DNA from: DATARH01 sp036268075
Lineage (GTDB): Bacteria; Pseudomonadota; Alphaproteobacteria; ATCC43930; CGMCC-115725
Direction of reading: 5' to 3'
NCBI GenBank assembly: GCA_036268075.1
Contig: DATAUV010000120.1
Span: forward strand, 33,243 to 97,242
DNA length: 64,000 bases
The number at the start of each line of letters is the position of its first letter. Positions within the stretch are counted from its first letter, which is position 1. The notes under the pieces were generated by a model. The model was not told the DNA's origin, ran no database searches, and saw only the letters and a program-made list of their open reading frames with translations. The position numbers were made by a program, and so were the translations under genes. Shown in pieces: positions 32,778 to 42,153 of this stretch.

Positions 32778-33341
32778 TCAGCCGACCCAGCGGCGCAGCG
32801 GGCCGAAGTCGAAGTGGACGAATTGCTGGCCCGGATACATGCCCACGCCGCCATAGACGAACGAGGCGACGTCGCGGGCGACCAGGTTGTGATCGAGCCC
32901 CGGCATGTGGACATCGAGCGCCATCGCGCGGATATGCTGGGAATTCAGCGCGGCCCCTTCGAGCTGCGAATTGGTCTCGGCCGTGCGATAGCCGCTGAAG
33001 ATGCTGATCTCGTCCTGCTGATAGCGCCAGTGCATCACGAACAGGATGTCCATCAGCCACGGGTGCAGCAGCATCACCTTGTCCGCGCGGAAATCGCGGC
33101 AGGTATGGGAGAACTGCTCGACCGCCGTGCGGATATAGGCGCCGTCGGCGAAATAAACGCCGTTGTAGTGCTCACCGGTGTGGGAAAAGACGATCTTGAC
33201 CCAGCGCAGATCGGGAAATCCCGCCGCCCAGGCCGGCGGGGCCAGCAGCGCGGTGGCGGCGGCGACGCTGGCTCGCAGAAACCGCCGGCGCTCGATCTCG
33301 ACCGCGACGATCGGCGGGGACTGGCGAGGCGCGGGCATCAC
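32778..33341 (-). CDS. DUF882 / YcbK-like peptidase M15 family protein
   Basis: A 187-aa exported protein with a Tat-like leader (RRRFLRASVAAATALLAPP). The peptidase M15/DUF882 zinc-site pattern is visible: 'SQHIRAMALDVHMPG' (His-x6-Asp-x-His) and the C-terminal 'FVHFDFG'. 'EISIFSGYRTAETN' is the conserved segment before the first His. Relatives are cell-wall peptidases or structural homologues of them. The start overlaps the stop of the Sel1 gene by ATGA, so the two are coupled. Confidence 0.85.
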   Translation of the reverse strand: MMPAPRQSPPIVAVEIERRRFLRASVAAATALLAPPAWAAGFPDLRWVKIVFSHTGEHYNGVYFADGAYIRTAVEQFSHTCRDFRADKVMLLHPWLMDILFVMHWRYQQDEISIFSGYRTAETNSQLEGAALNSQHIRAMALDVHMPGLDHNLVARDVASFVYGGVGMYPGQQFVHFDFGPLRRWVG

Positions 33342-34762
33342 TGGCGCGCGTGCGTGTGCACGACAAAGGTGGCGACGATCGCCGGCCCGCCCCTCGACTG
33401 GGCCTGGGCCTGGGCCTGGCGCAGCGCCTTTTTAAGCCGCTCGAGGTAATCGCCCGCCTGCTCGACGTCCGGCGGGTTGCCGAGATCGAGCGGGGCCGCG
33501 GTCGCGACCACGGCGATGAATTCGTTTCCGAACGGCGCGCCGCCGGCGTTGACGTCGCCGGCCGCGCCGAAAATCTTGACCGCGCCCGCCGGTAGCCTGG
33601 CCGCCGAATCGAGCTTGCTGGGCAGCACGTGGAGAACCTCCCCCTCAAGCGCGAAATAGTCGATCCGCAGATTGAGCGGCCGGTCTCCTCCTTTGACCTC
33701 GACGCGGATCGGGTCGCCCTCGCTCAGATCCGTCGCGTTGCCCCGCAGATGCGCGTCGAGCCCGGCCGCCTGCGCCAGCCCGGCCCGTCGTATATCGTCG
33801 AATGCCCCCAGCGACCGGCACAGCGGAGCGCCCATCAAATCGACCTTGACCTCGACCGGCGTGCCCCCCGCCAGTCGGTTGGCGGTCCGGACGAGTCTGT
33901 CGCGCTCGGCCTCGTCCGGAACCGTGCCGGAAATCTCGATAGGCTTGCCGGGCGCCGCGGCCTCCCGCAGCGAGGCGCAGTCGATCCGCTGCAATGCCGC
34001 GTCGAGCTCCGCCGTCGGCGGCGGGCCGGTCCGGGCCGGCGCGGGAGCCACGACCGCGACCGGGCTCGCGGCCGGCGGCGCCGCGATCTGGGGCAGCGCG
34101 ATCGGCGGCGGCAGGGCCTTCTCACCGGGGATGGGCGGCAGCGTGTCGCGGCACGGAAGGTTCGGGAACGGCCAGCCGGGGCATCCGCCCGAGGGTTTGA
34201 TGCCGGGCAACACCGGCAACGGCGGCTCGACCGCGGCGGTCCGCAGCTCCACCTGCCCCCGCTTGCGCCGCTCGCGCCACGCCTCGGCCTGCTTCTTGCC
34301 TTCGAGCTGGTCGGCGGGGCTGACATGGGCGTCGAGCATCTGGCGCAGCGTCCCGGCGCGGTCGCCCCATGTGTCGCCGTTGACCGCGGCGATCACCGCC
34401 CATTTATACGCCTTGACGAAGTCGGGCGCGGTGTTGGAGTTGCCCGCCGCGGCGATCAGGGCCAGGCGGTACTCGGCGTTGCTGTTGCCTTGCTCGGCGG
34501 CCTTTGCGTACCAAAGCTCGGCCTCTTTGTAGTCGCCCTTGCCCTGCTCGTAGACCTCGCCCATGCCGAGCTCGCCGTCGGCATCGCCGCGGTCGGCGGC
34601 GGGCTTCCACCCGGCCTCGGCGCCGTCATAGTCGCCCCGCACGAATGCCTCATGGGCCGAAAGCGTGGCGGCGGGCTGCGCGTTCCCACCCGGCCCGAGG
34701 CAAACCGAGGCGAGAATCGCGACCCATGCCGCGACCATCCGGTCTGGTAGCCGGCTAAGCAC
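33338..34762 (-). CDS. Sel1-repeat protein with BON-like and DUF4384-like C-terminal module
   Basis: A 474-aa secreted protein. A signal peptide (AAWVAILASVCLGPGGNAQPA) leads into two to three Sel1-like repeats (residues about 35-130, e.g. 'GDADGELGMGEVYEQGKGDY'), a Pro-rich linker (about 180-240) and a C-terminal module of about 230 residues: 'IEISGTVPDEAERDRLVRTA', 'PLCRSLGAFDDIRRAG', then 'IRVEVKGGDRPLNLRIDYFA', 'GEVLHVLP' and 'FIAVVATAAPLD'. The same module is the extracytoplasmic part of the PpkA-like kinase nearby, linking this gene to the T6SS locus. GTG 34762 or ATG 34738 may start it. Confidence 0.7.
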   Translation of the reverse strand: MLSRLPDRMVAAWVAILASVCLGPGGNAQPAATLSAHEAFVRGDYDGAEAGWKPAADRGDADGELGMGEVYEQGKGDYKEAELWYAKAAEQGNSNAEYRLALIAAAGNSNTAPDFVKAYKWAVIAAVNGDTWGDRAGTLRQMLDAHVSPADQLEGKKQAEAWRERRKRGQVELRTAAVEPPLPVLPGIKPSGGCPGWPFPNLPCRDTLPPIPGEKALPPPIALPQIAAPPAASPVAVVAPAPARTGPPPTAELDAALQRIDCASLREAAAPGKPIEISGTVPDEAERDRLVRTANRLAGGTPVEVKVDLMGAPLCRSLGAFDDIRRAGLAQAAGLDAHLRGNATDLSEGDPIRVEVKGGDRPLNLRIDYFALEGEVLHVLPSKLDSAARLPAGAVKIFGAAGDVNAGGAPFGNEFIAVVATAAPLDLGNPPDVEQAGDYLERLKKALRQAQAQAQSRGGPAIVATFVVHTHARQ

Positions 34763-35107
34763 CGGGCGACCTCCGATGTCTGCCTCGCACGAGATTCAAC
34801 CTTACGGCGATCCGGAAATCTCTATCACCGCGGCAACCGCTTGTCGACAGCCGCTTTTTTCTCGGCCGGGGCCAGGCGGGGCAAGGCGTCGCGGGTCTCG
34901 CCGGCCCCGATCCGCCAAGTTGACGGGCGACGCCGCAAGAACCGAGATGTTTCGTCTGTTTACAATGTTGCCGTGTGTCTTGCAGGTTTTTTCCAATCAG
35001 GCTAATTTCGCGGTCGGCGCGAGCGCGTTGGTGCATGCTCCGCCGCAAATTGTCCGGTTAATCGGGCTAACCAGCCGCTGTGCGCCAAGCACAGCAGGAG
35101 GCACTTG
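34763..35107. promoter_or_regulatory. Divergent intergenic region between the Sel1 and OmpA-family genes
   Basis: This 345-base gap should hold two outward promoters. I see a TTGACG (34920-34925) and a TACAAT (34970-34975) on the plus strand, but not at canonical spacing. A clear Shine-Dalgarno (AGGAGG, 35096-35101) precedes the OmpA-family gene. No other structure stands out. Confidence 0.35.
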
Positions 35108-35824
35108 ATGAGGGGCGCACTTTATCTCGTAGTCGGCGTCAGCGCCGGTATGGTGATGATGGCTTCCGCGGGCGCGCAGACCACGGGCACCGGCCCGACT
35201 GCGGACCAGATTTACGATCAGCTCCACCCGTTGCACGCAGTTCCGGGCTACCTGCAGGACGGCCACCAGGGATTGCCGACCACGCGCGATTCCGTGCGCG
35301 CACTGGCGCCGAGCGGCAATTCCAGGGTGACGATCCCGGCATCGGCGTCGAGCGCCGACATCGCCGGCACGCCGCGCCCGGCGCCGCGCCAGCGGGCCGC
35401 GCCGGCCATGGCGGCCGCGCCCATGCTCAGCGGCTGCCCGGCGGCCGCCAACTCCGGCGCGCCGGAGCCGGCCGGCAAGGTGACGTTCCACAACGACCTG
35501 ATCACATTCCAGTTCGGCTCGGCCGAGATCAGCCCCGAGGCGATGCCCACCCTGCAGAAACTCGGCGAGGCGCTGAACCGCGACGCGGGCGACCAGGCGG
35601 CATACCTGATCCAGGGTCATACCGACGCGGTCGGCGGCTTCAGCTACAACGAGGACCTGTCGGTGCAGCGGGCGCAGGCGGTCAAGGACTATCTCGTCAA
35701 GGAGATGCACGTCCCCGAAGCCCGGCTGAAGACCGAGGGGCGGAGCTATTGCCAGCCCGCCGATCCGGGCGACCCGCGCGGCGCCGAGAACCGCCGCGTC
35801 ATCGTCATCAACCAGGCGAGCTGA
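35108..35824 (+). CDS. OmpA-family peptidoglycan-associated protein
   Basis: A 238-aa exported protein: signal peptide (YLVVGVSAGMVMMASAGAQT), a low-complexity Pro/Ala middle and a C-terminal OmpA domain (about 125-235) with 'FHNDLITFQFGSAEISPEAM', the peptidoglycan-binding 'YLIQGHTDAVGGFSYNEDLS' and 'RGAENRRVIVI'. The start is ATG 35108, with AGGAGG 6 bases upstream; a TTG just before it is less likely. It is on the opposite strand but among T6SS genes, and OmpA proteins can anchor T6SS envelope complexes; that link is inference. Confidence 0.85.
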   Translation: MRGALYLVVGVSAGMVMMASAGAQTTGTGPTADQIYDQLHPLHAVPGYLQDGHQGLPTTRDSVRALAPSGNSRVTIPASASSADIAGTPRPAPRQRAAPAMAAAPMLSGCPAAANSGAPEPAGKVTFHNDLITFQFGSAEISPEAMPTLQKLGEALNRDAGDQAAYLIQGHTDAVGGFSYNEDLSVQRAQAVKDYLVKEMHVPEARLKTEGRSYCQPADPGDPRGAENRRVIVINQAS

Positions 35825-35837
35825 TCGCGAAAATCCG

Positions 35838-35864
35838 GGGGCCGGCGCGGGCGCGGCCGGCCCC
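35838..35864. terminator. Hairpin between convergent OmpA-family and kinase genes
   Basis: GGGGCCGGC (35838-35846) and GCCGGCCCC (35856-35864) form a perfect 9-bp GC stem with a 9-base loop in the 70-base convergent gap. No T-tract follows on either strand, so it may be a bidirectional hairpin or a transcript-end stabiliser. Confidence 0.4.
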
Positions 35865-35893
35865 TGGTGCCGCCGCGCGCGGTGCGTGCTGGC

Positions 35894-37594
35894 CTATCCG
35901 GCGGGGCACCGCTCCGCGGCGGCCGTATCTCCCGGACGCAGATTGAACATCAGGGTCGTCGCCGCGATCGGCTGTGCGTTGGCGCCGGCGAGAAGCCGCG
36001 CAAGCTCGGGCAGATAGTCCTTGGCATTTTCGGCCGGCGGCCGCGGCGTCGGGAACAGCCGGTCGCTCGATGCCACCAGCGTGATCAGCCCCTGGCCCGG
36101 ATCGCCGGCGAGAGGCCAGCACCCCGCCATCGGAAACCGGCCGAGCACGAAATTGTTGCGCGCCGGCCGCAGATAGATCGCATCCTTGTCGTTCGGCAGC
36201 AGGTGCACGACCTCACCCTTGGCCGTAAAATAATCGACGTAAACATACGAGTCGAAGGGCGGAGCGCGCACGTCGACACGGAGCGGGGATCCGACATGCG
36301 CCTGCCCGTCGGCGGCGGCCAGCGACAGCACCGGGGTGCGCGGCCCCTCCGGCGACTGGAATCGCTTCAGCGTGGCAATTGCATCGCAAAAAGGCCAAAT
36401 GCGAAGTTTTACCAGAAAGTCGAGCTTACCGATGCCGCGGACGTCGGCAATCGCCTGACGCAGGCTGTCGATATCCTCGGGCTTGGCGACGAACCCCGAG
36501 ACCGTGGTCTCGCGGTCGGAGGTCACCGCGTAGTTGAGGTCGGAGCAGCCATAGTGCTGGAAGGTCGCGGCCAGCGTGGTTTTCACCTGGTCGATGCTCG
36601 GCTCGGCACGCCGGGTCATGACGACCCCGGCGACCACCGCCACCGCCGCCGCAACCCCGGCAAATGCCCAGATCGGCCACCGCGAGCGTGACGGCGGCGC
36701 GACGACGACGCCCGCGGGGGCGGGCTGCGAGGCGCCGCGCGCCTCCTCCATCAGGGCTCGCATGTCCGGGGGCCGATCCTTCGGATCCGGCTGCAGCATG
36801 TGTTCGATGATCGGGCGCACGGCGGACGGGATCTCGCTCAAATCGGGAACCCGCTTGCGCGCCTCGACCATCGCGCCGAGCGACCCGCCCATGTCGATCT
36901 TGCGGCCCTGCCCCAGCGCCGCGGCCGCCAGCACCAGGCCGAGGCTGTAGATGTCGGAGGACTGCGTGATCGTGCCGCCGTACAGCCCGGCCTGCTCCGG
37001 CGAGACGTAGGAGTATTTGCCGGCGAAGTCGCTGCCGATCACGGTCATGTCGGCCGGGTCGGACGATTTGGCGATTCCGAAATCGATCAGCTTGGCGCGG
37101 TTGATCGAGCCGCCCGGCAGGATGATGTTGCCCGGCGAGATGTCGCGATGAGTGATGCCGATATCGTGCGCCGCCGCGAGTCCCTGGGCGAGCCGGTACA
37201 GGAGGGCGCGGACCTCGGAGGGGTCAAACCGGCGCTGCGCCAATATCTTTTCGAGCGAGTCGCCGTCGACGAACTCCATCACCAGGTACCAGGCTCCGCG
37301 CTCGTCGGAGACAAAGTGCTGATATTGCACGATGGCGTCGTTGGTGGTGCGGCTGTGTTTGCGCGCTTCCTCGCGGAACAGCCGCATCATCGTCGCATCC
37401 CGCGCCAACTCGGGCAGGATCGACTTGATCGCATGGTCGGTGCCGAGCGCGACATGCTTGGCGCGGTAGACGGCACCCATGCCGCCGGTGCCGATCAACT
37501 CCTCGATCTTGTAGGTGTTGATGACGACCGTGCCGGGACGCAGGGTCTCGGTGGGGGTGACGGTGCGATCGCTATCGCTTTCTGATCCCGACAC
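35894..37594 (-). CDS. PpkA-like membrane Ser/Thr protein kinase of the T6SS
   Basis: A 566-aa Hanks-type kinase. Gly-rich loop 'IGTGGMGAVYRAKH', Lys57 in 'HAIKS', catalytic 'HRDISPGN' (149-156), 'IDFGIAK' (DFG 171-173) and 'YVSPEQ' are all present. A single membrane helix (about 306-327) is followed by an extracytoplasmic domain (330-566) with BON-like 'TVSGFVAKPEDIDSLRQAIA', 'WPFCDAIATLKRFQ' and a DUF4384-like part ('YVYVDYFTAKGEVVHLLPND'). GTG 37594 lies 10 bases after the phosphatase stop; codons further upstream overlap that gene. It should phosphorylate the FHA protein or a T6SS core part in response to an envelope signal. Confidence 0.88.
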   Translation of the reverse strand: MSGSESDSDRTVTPTETLRPGTVVINTYKIEELIGTGGMGAVYRAKHVALGTDHAIKSILPELARDATMMRLFREEARKHSRTTNDAIVQYQHFVSDERGAWYLVMEFVDGDSLEKILAQRRFDPSEVRALLYRLAQGLAAAHDIGITHRDISPGNIILPGGSINRAKLIDFGIAKSSDPADMTVIGSDFAGKYSYVSPEQAGLYGGTITQSSDIYSLGLVLAAAALGQGRKIDMGGSLGAMVEARKRVPDLSEIPSAVRPIIEHMLQPDPKDRPPDMRALMEEARGASQPAPAGVVVAPPSRSRWPIWAFAGVAAAVAVVAGVVMTRRAEPSIDQVKTTLAATFQHYGCSDLNYAVTSDRETTVSGFVAKPEDIDSLRQAIADVRGIGKLDFLVKLRIWPFCDAIATLKRFQSPEGPRTPVLSLAAADGQAHVGSPLRVDVRAPPFDSYVYVDYFTAKGEVVHLLPNDKDAIYLRPARNNFVLGRFPMAGCWPLAGDPGQGLITLVASSDRLFPTPRPPAENAKDYLPELARLLAGANAQPIAATTLMFNLRPGDTAAAERCPAG

Positions 37595-37604
37595 CGGCCT
37601 GGGC

Positions 37605-38507
37605 TCAGTAGCCGGTCGCCGCCGCCTGCACCGCGACGACCGACACGTTGTCGGGCGCTCCGCGCTCAAGGGTCATGCGGATCAGACGATGGACCGCCCG
37701 TGTCGGCTCCATCTGCGCCAGGATAAGCGCGATTTCGTCGTCGTCGACGACCTTGGTCAGCCCGTCGCTGCACAAGAGGAAGCAGTCGTCGGGTTCGACC
37801 TCGCCCTCGACCTGGTCGAGCTGCAGTTCGTCGCCGGCGCCGACCGCCCGGGTGATCGTGTTGGACCGGGGATGGTGCTTGGCCTCCTCGGCGGTCAATA
37901 GCCCGTAATCGAGCAGCGCCTGGACCTCGGTGTGATCGCGGCTGAGCTGTTCGAACCGCCCGGCGCGCAGTCGGTAGAGGCGGCTGTCGCCGGCCCACAG
38001 GCAGGAAAACCGCGCATCGTGGATCACCAGGCACACGACGGTCGCCGCGATGCCGCGCGACGACCCGCGCTCGACCGCCTCGCGGCACAATTGGCGATTG
38101 GCCCCTTGCAGGGCGTCCGCCGCCTGGTCGTGGAGTTGGCCCGCCGCATCCGCCGGCGACAGGCGCGACAGCGCATCGACGACCGCCTCGCTGGCGAGCT
38201 CGCCCGCGTCGGCCCCGCCGACCCCGTCGGCCACGGCCCAGAGGCCGATCTGGCCGCGGTCGAGCACGGCGTCTTCGTTCAGCTCCCGAACCACGCCGGA
38301 ATGCGTTTCCGCGGCGGAACAGATGGACAGGCGCGGAGCTGGGCGCCGCCGCCTGATCGTCGCTTCCACGCCCGGTTCCCCCGTCTGCTCAGACCACGCC
38401 AAGGTGCCGGTCCACTCGCGCTGCCGCCGCTCCAGCGACGTCCACACATCCGCCCAGAAATTCGCCGGGCTCCATAGCATAGCACGACTTGCCAACGCTT
38501 CCTCCAC
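37605..38507 (-). CDS. PP2C-type Ser/Thr phosphatase (PppA-like) of the T6SS
   Basis: A 300-aa PPM-family phosphatase. Metal-site motifs are 'VRELNEDAVLD', 'WAVADGVGGADAGE', 'LCSDGLTKVVDDDEI' and 'APDNVSVVAV'. It counteracts the downstream kinase, as PppA does to PpkA. The first 55 residues (ending RRRRPAPRLSICSAAETHSG) are an extension without a match I know. GTG 38507, an in-frame TTG with GGAGG upstream, or ATG 38480 could be the start; I keep the longest form. The gap to tssM (38508-38634) shows nothing else. Confidence 0.85.
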   Translation of the reverse strand: MEEALASRAMLWSPANFWADVWTSLERRQREWTGTLAWSEQTGEPGVEATIRRRRPAPRLSICSAAETHSGVVRELNEDAVLDRGQIGLWAVADGVGGADAGELASEAVVDALSRLSPADAAGQLHDQAADALQGANRQLCREAVERGSSRGIAATVVCLVIHDARFSCLWAGDSRLYRLRAGRFEQLSRDHTEVQALLDYGLLTAEEAKHHPRSNTITRAVGAGDELQLDQVEGEVEPDDCFLLCSDGLTKVVDDDEIALILAQMEPTRAVHRLIRMTLERGAPDNVSVVAVQAAATGY

Positions 38508-38634
38508 TACCGAAGCGACAGCACAGAAGTGTCTTCGCGAAAGAACAACCCACGGTTAACCGGAATGGTTATGAAAGCCGGCATGGTTATGAACGGACGA
38601 ACGGAATCGGCGCGGCGACGTTCCGCCGGGCGCG

Positions 38635-41600
38635 CTACAACCGCCGCGGGCAGCGAAATCGGTCGAGGTCGCGGGTCGCCAGCGGGTTCATCACGCTGCC
38701 GGCGTGGATTTCGTAAACCGCCTTATGGTTTCCGAGCGTGAACGTTGCCCGCCAGCGGTCCGGGCCGCCCAGGCTGTCCAGTTGCCCCGCGTCGAGCAGC
38801 CGGAACCACGACCAGGTGCCCGGCCGCGACAGCGTCGCCTTCTGCTCGGCGGCGTTCTCGAACGTGATCGCCGATTGCCGGATCCCGCCCGGTCCCGGCC
38901 ATTGCACCACCATCGGCCGCGCGGTGCCGCCTTCATAGGGGACTTCCTGCCCATCGACGGACAGCATGACGTTCTTCGATCCGGAATCCATCTGCAGCGG
39001 CGTGATCTCGAACCGGACCACCGGCGCCGCGCCGGTGCCGAAGAAACTGTCGCGAATCTTCGCCGCGAGCTGGAATTCGGCCAGCGCATCGGGGCTGATC
39101 GCAACCCCGCCGAGCTCCGCCCCCCGGCCCCGCCACGGCGTGCGCGAGGTGTCGACGAACGGGGCGAGGTCGCTTTTGAAAAACGCGTCGATCAGGCCGC
39201 CCGGGGAAAACAGCCTGGCAAAATCGTCGGGAGTCACGTCGGCGTCGGCATTGCGGTCGAGCGGATAGCGGCCGTCGAGCGCGCCAAGGCAGAGCGGCAG
39301 CACCTTTTGCCAATCGTCGTTGATCTGGGTCCTGGTGCCTCCCGCGCTGGCTCCGGCGGCGCCGTGCGCCACCTTTTGCGCGATCGCCCCGACCGAGGCC
39401 GGCAGGCGGGCGGCGTCGGCCTCGACCTTTCGCGCCGCGGCGGCGAGATCGCCGGCGCTGGCGACGGCGCCGCCGGAACCCGGGGTCCGGTTGAGCTGCT
39501 GATAGAGGTCGCTCAGATCCTTGAGGAACTCGTCCATCGGCGCCTGGCCGCCGGCGATCCCGTTGACGAAATCCTGGAAGTCGCGGAAGTGCTTGTCGAC
39601 CGGCTCGCCGTAATGCGGCTGGGCCGCGGCGACGGTCGGCGCCAGGACCGCGCCGATCCGGCTTTGCGGCTGCGCCGCCGGTTCGGTCTGCGCCGGCGCC
39701 GCCGCCGCGGGGGAGATCGGCTGGCTGAGCCTGGTTTCGTCCGCGATCGCGCGCCACAACACGCGCAGCGGCGAATTCGGGCCGGAGAGCAGGTTAAGCG
39801 ACTCGGCCGCCTGCTCGTTGCCCCGCGTCGGCGCCACGCTCACACTCGCGGTCAGCTCGTCCCACAGGCGGGTATAATCGGCATAGTAGAGCTTGAGGAT
39901 ATCGTCGCCGGACGGCGCGACTTGCCCGACGGCGCCCGATGCGTCACCAAGGACCCAGCTATCCTCCTCGACCAGCCGGGACGCGTCCGGCAGCGTCGGC
40001 ACGACAAAGCCGTAGAACCCTTCCCGTGTGTAGAGGCCCGGCAGCCCGTCCGACAGCAGCTTTCCCGAACCCCGGGTCAGCACCCGATCCGCACCGGGCC
40101 CAGCATGGTCGCTGACGCGCCACGGCGTCAGCTTGGCCGCGGCGGCCCGCTCCTGCAGCAGCGCATAGGCGCGGCTGGTGAGCGAGACCTGCCGCAACAC
40201 CCGCCGCGCCTGCTCGATCGTCGCCCCGTTGAGATCGTAGGCGGCGAGCGGCTCCTCGAGCAGCGCGTCGAGATGCTTCTTCAGAGCCGCCCGCGTCGCC
40301 TCATTGACCGGGCCGGGATAGGCGGCCTCCCAATCGTAGCCCATCCACTCCTTGATCATGCCGCGGTCGATCGGATGCTGGCCGTCGAGCATCAGGCATA
40401 TCTTGAGCGCCTGGTAGAGGTAGTCGGGCTTGTTCGCATTCGCCTGGAGCTGTTGCTGCAGCCGCGACAGCAGCCGCGGCAGCAGCAGCACGTTCAGCCC
40501 GCGGCGATAGGCGGCGATCTCCTGGGAGCCGAGCTTCTGCCCCTGGTAGAGCCCGAAGGTCATCGACACCGGCACCCTGCCCGCCTTTGCCTCATAGCCG
40601 CCCGGGAGGCTGCGCAGCAGGTTGAGCTCGGGCACCGCGCGGGACGGCTCGGCATCGGTCAGGATCGGCGCGTTGAGCGCGGCCGCTCCCGGCTTGGCCG
40701 TGTCGAGCGCGGCGTGGATGCGCTGTTCCAGAGCGCGGTTCTCGAGATAGCTGACGGTCCAGGCGGCCGCCGCGCCGACCAGCACGATCGCCGTGACGCC
40801 GTAGGCCAGGCCCCGAATCCAGCGCTGCCGCCGCTCGACCCGCGGGTTGGCGCTGACGATGCTGGCCTCGGCGAACACGATCTCGCGCATGAGGCGCGTC
40901 AGGAAATAGCTGCGCCCCGTGCCGTCATGCGGCAGCAGGCGCCCCGGAACGACCCCAAACCGCTCGGCCAGCGCACCCACCAGGCGATCGATCGGGGTCC
41001 CCTCCTGCGTCCCGCTGGCGAAATAGACGCCGCGCAGCAGCGGACGGTTTTCATATCGGCTTGACCGGAAAATCTCGTCGAGAAACTCCCGCGCGCTGGC
41101 GGCGAGCGAGGCGAGCTGGCTCGGGAATGCAAAGATCAGCCCGCGCCGGCGGATGTCGGCCTCCTGCTGGACCTGATCGATCATCCGCTCGTCGAGCCGC
41201 GCCAGCACGGCCTGGAATTCCGGGTCGAAATGGGAAACCGCCGGCTCGTCGTCCTCGCCCGCCTCGAGCGGGAACGTCATCCCCAGCACCTGCTCGCGGT
41301 CCTCGCGGGACAGCGATTCGAAAGTTTCGACAAACCCGCCAATCAAATCGGCCTTGGTAAACAGCACATAGACCGGAAAGCGGACGCCGAACCGCTCCTG
41401 CAGTTCCGCAAGCCGCTGCCGCGTCGCCCGCGCATGGGCATGCCGCTCGGCCTCCGGCAGGGCGAACAGGTCGACGAGGCTGATTGCGATGATCGCGCCG
41501 TTGATCGGCTGACGCGGCCGAAACTGCCGCAACAGGTCGAGAAAGCCGAGCCAGGCGGCCCGGTCCGCCGCCTCGTCGCTGTCCTGGGTGGTATACCGCC

Positions 41601-42153
41601 CGGCGGTATCGAGCAGCACCGCCTCGTCGGTCAGAAACCAGTCGCAGCTCCGCGTGCCCGAAACTCCCTTGAGCGAGCCGCGCCCCAGGCGGTCGGCGAG
41701 CGGAAAGGTGAGGCCGGAATGCGTCAGCGCCGTCGTCTTGCCCGACCCCGGCGGCCCGATCAGGATGTACCAGGGCAATTCATAGAGGTAGGCGCGGCCG
41801 CGCCGGCTGGTGCCGCGCAGCCGCCGCAAGTCGCGCAGCGCATCCTCGAGCCGCGCGCGAAGCTGGGCGAGCTCGCCGTCGGCGCCTTCGGCATCCGCGG
41901 CGCCGGCCCCGACGATGCTCCCGATCATCTGCTCGTTGCGGCCGACCGCGCGCGCGTGGCCGTGGATATTGAACAGCCCCCAGCCGACGAGAACCGCGAC
42001 GATAAACCCGGCGCGCACCATGTCGGCCTGGAACGGCCGAAAGTCGGCGACCGCGATCAGCGGTCCGACGAACCAGATGATCAGCGCCAGCGCGAGCACG
42101 CCGACCAGGGTGATGAACCACCGCGTCGTCAGCGCCTCGAACACCCGCCTCAT
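38635..42153 (-). CDS. tssM: T6SS membrane complex protein TssM (IcmF)
   Basis: An 1172-aa inner-membrane protein spanning the envelope. Two N-terminal helices (about 12-36 and 46-62) are followed by a cytoplasmic domain with an intact Walker A 'GPPGSGKTTAL' (133-143), a third helix near residue 455 ('LAYGVTAIVLVGAAAAW') and a large periplasmic IcmF-type region that contacts TssJ. ATG 42153 overlaps the tssL stop (ATGA). The same frame is open as far as 43131 but only as shadow of tssL. No tssJ is adjacent. Confidence 0.94.
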   Translation of the reverse strand: MRRVFEALTTRWFITLVGVLALALIIWFVGPLIAVADFRPFQADMVRAGFIVAVLVGWGLFNIHGHARAVGRNEQMIGSIVGAGAADAEGADGELAQLRARLEDALRDLRRLRGTSRRGRAYLYELPWYILIGPPGSGKTTALTHSGLTFPLADRLGRGSLKGVSGTRSCDWFLTDEAVLLDTAGRYTTQDSDEAADRAAWLGFLDLLRQFRPRQPINGAIIAISLVDLFALPEAERHAHARATRQRLAELQERFGVRFPVYVLFTKADLIGGFVETFESLSREDREQVLGMTFPLEAGEDDEPAVSHFDPEFQAVLARLDERMIDQVQQEADIRRRGLIFAFPSQLASLAASAREFLDEIFRSSRYENRPLLRGVYFASGTQEGTPIDRLVGALAERFGVVPGRLLPHDGTGRSYFLTRLMREIVFAEASIVSANPRVERRQRWIRGLAYGVTAIVLVGAAAAWTVSYLENRALEQRIHAALDTAKPGAAALNAPILTDAEPSRAVPELNLLRSLPGGYEAKAGRVPVSMTFGLYQGQKLGSQEIAAYRRGLNVLLLPRLLSRLQQQLQANANKPDYLYQALKICLMLDGQHPIDRGMIKEWMGYDWEAAYPGPVNEATRAALKKHLDALLEEPLAAYDLNGATIEQARRVLRQVSLTSRAYALLQERAAAAKLTPWRVSDHAGPGADRVLTRGSGKLLSDGLPGLYTREGFYGFVVPTLPDASRLVEEDSWVLGDASGAVGQVAPSGDDILKLYYADYTRLWDELTASVSVAPTRGNEQAAESLNLLSGPNSPLRVLWRAIADETRLSQPISPAAAAPAQTEPAAQPQSRIGAVLAPTVAAAQPHYGEPVDKHFRDFQDFVNGIAGGQAPMDEFLKDLSDLYQQLNRTPGSGGAVASAGDLAAAARKVEADAARLPASVGAIAQKVAHGAAGASAGGTRTQINDDWQKVLPLCLGALDGRYPLDRNADADVTPDDFARLFSPGGLIDAFFKSDLAPFVDTSRTPWRGRGAELGGVAISPDALAEFQLAAKIRDSFFGTGAAPVVRFEITPLQMDSGSKNVMLSVDGQEVPYEGGTARPMVVQWPGPGGIRQSAITFENAAEQKATLSRPGTWSWFRLLDAGQLDSLGGPDRWRATFTLGNHKAVYEIHAGSVMNPLATRDLDRFRCPRRL

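Noticed and set aside
38704..41064. 786-codon plus-strand frame opposite tssM
   Set aside because: Arg/Gly/Ala-rich shadow frame; tssM on the other strand has clear conserved domains.
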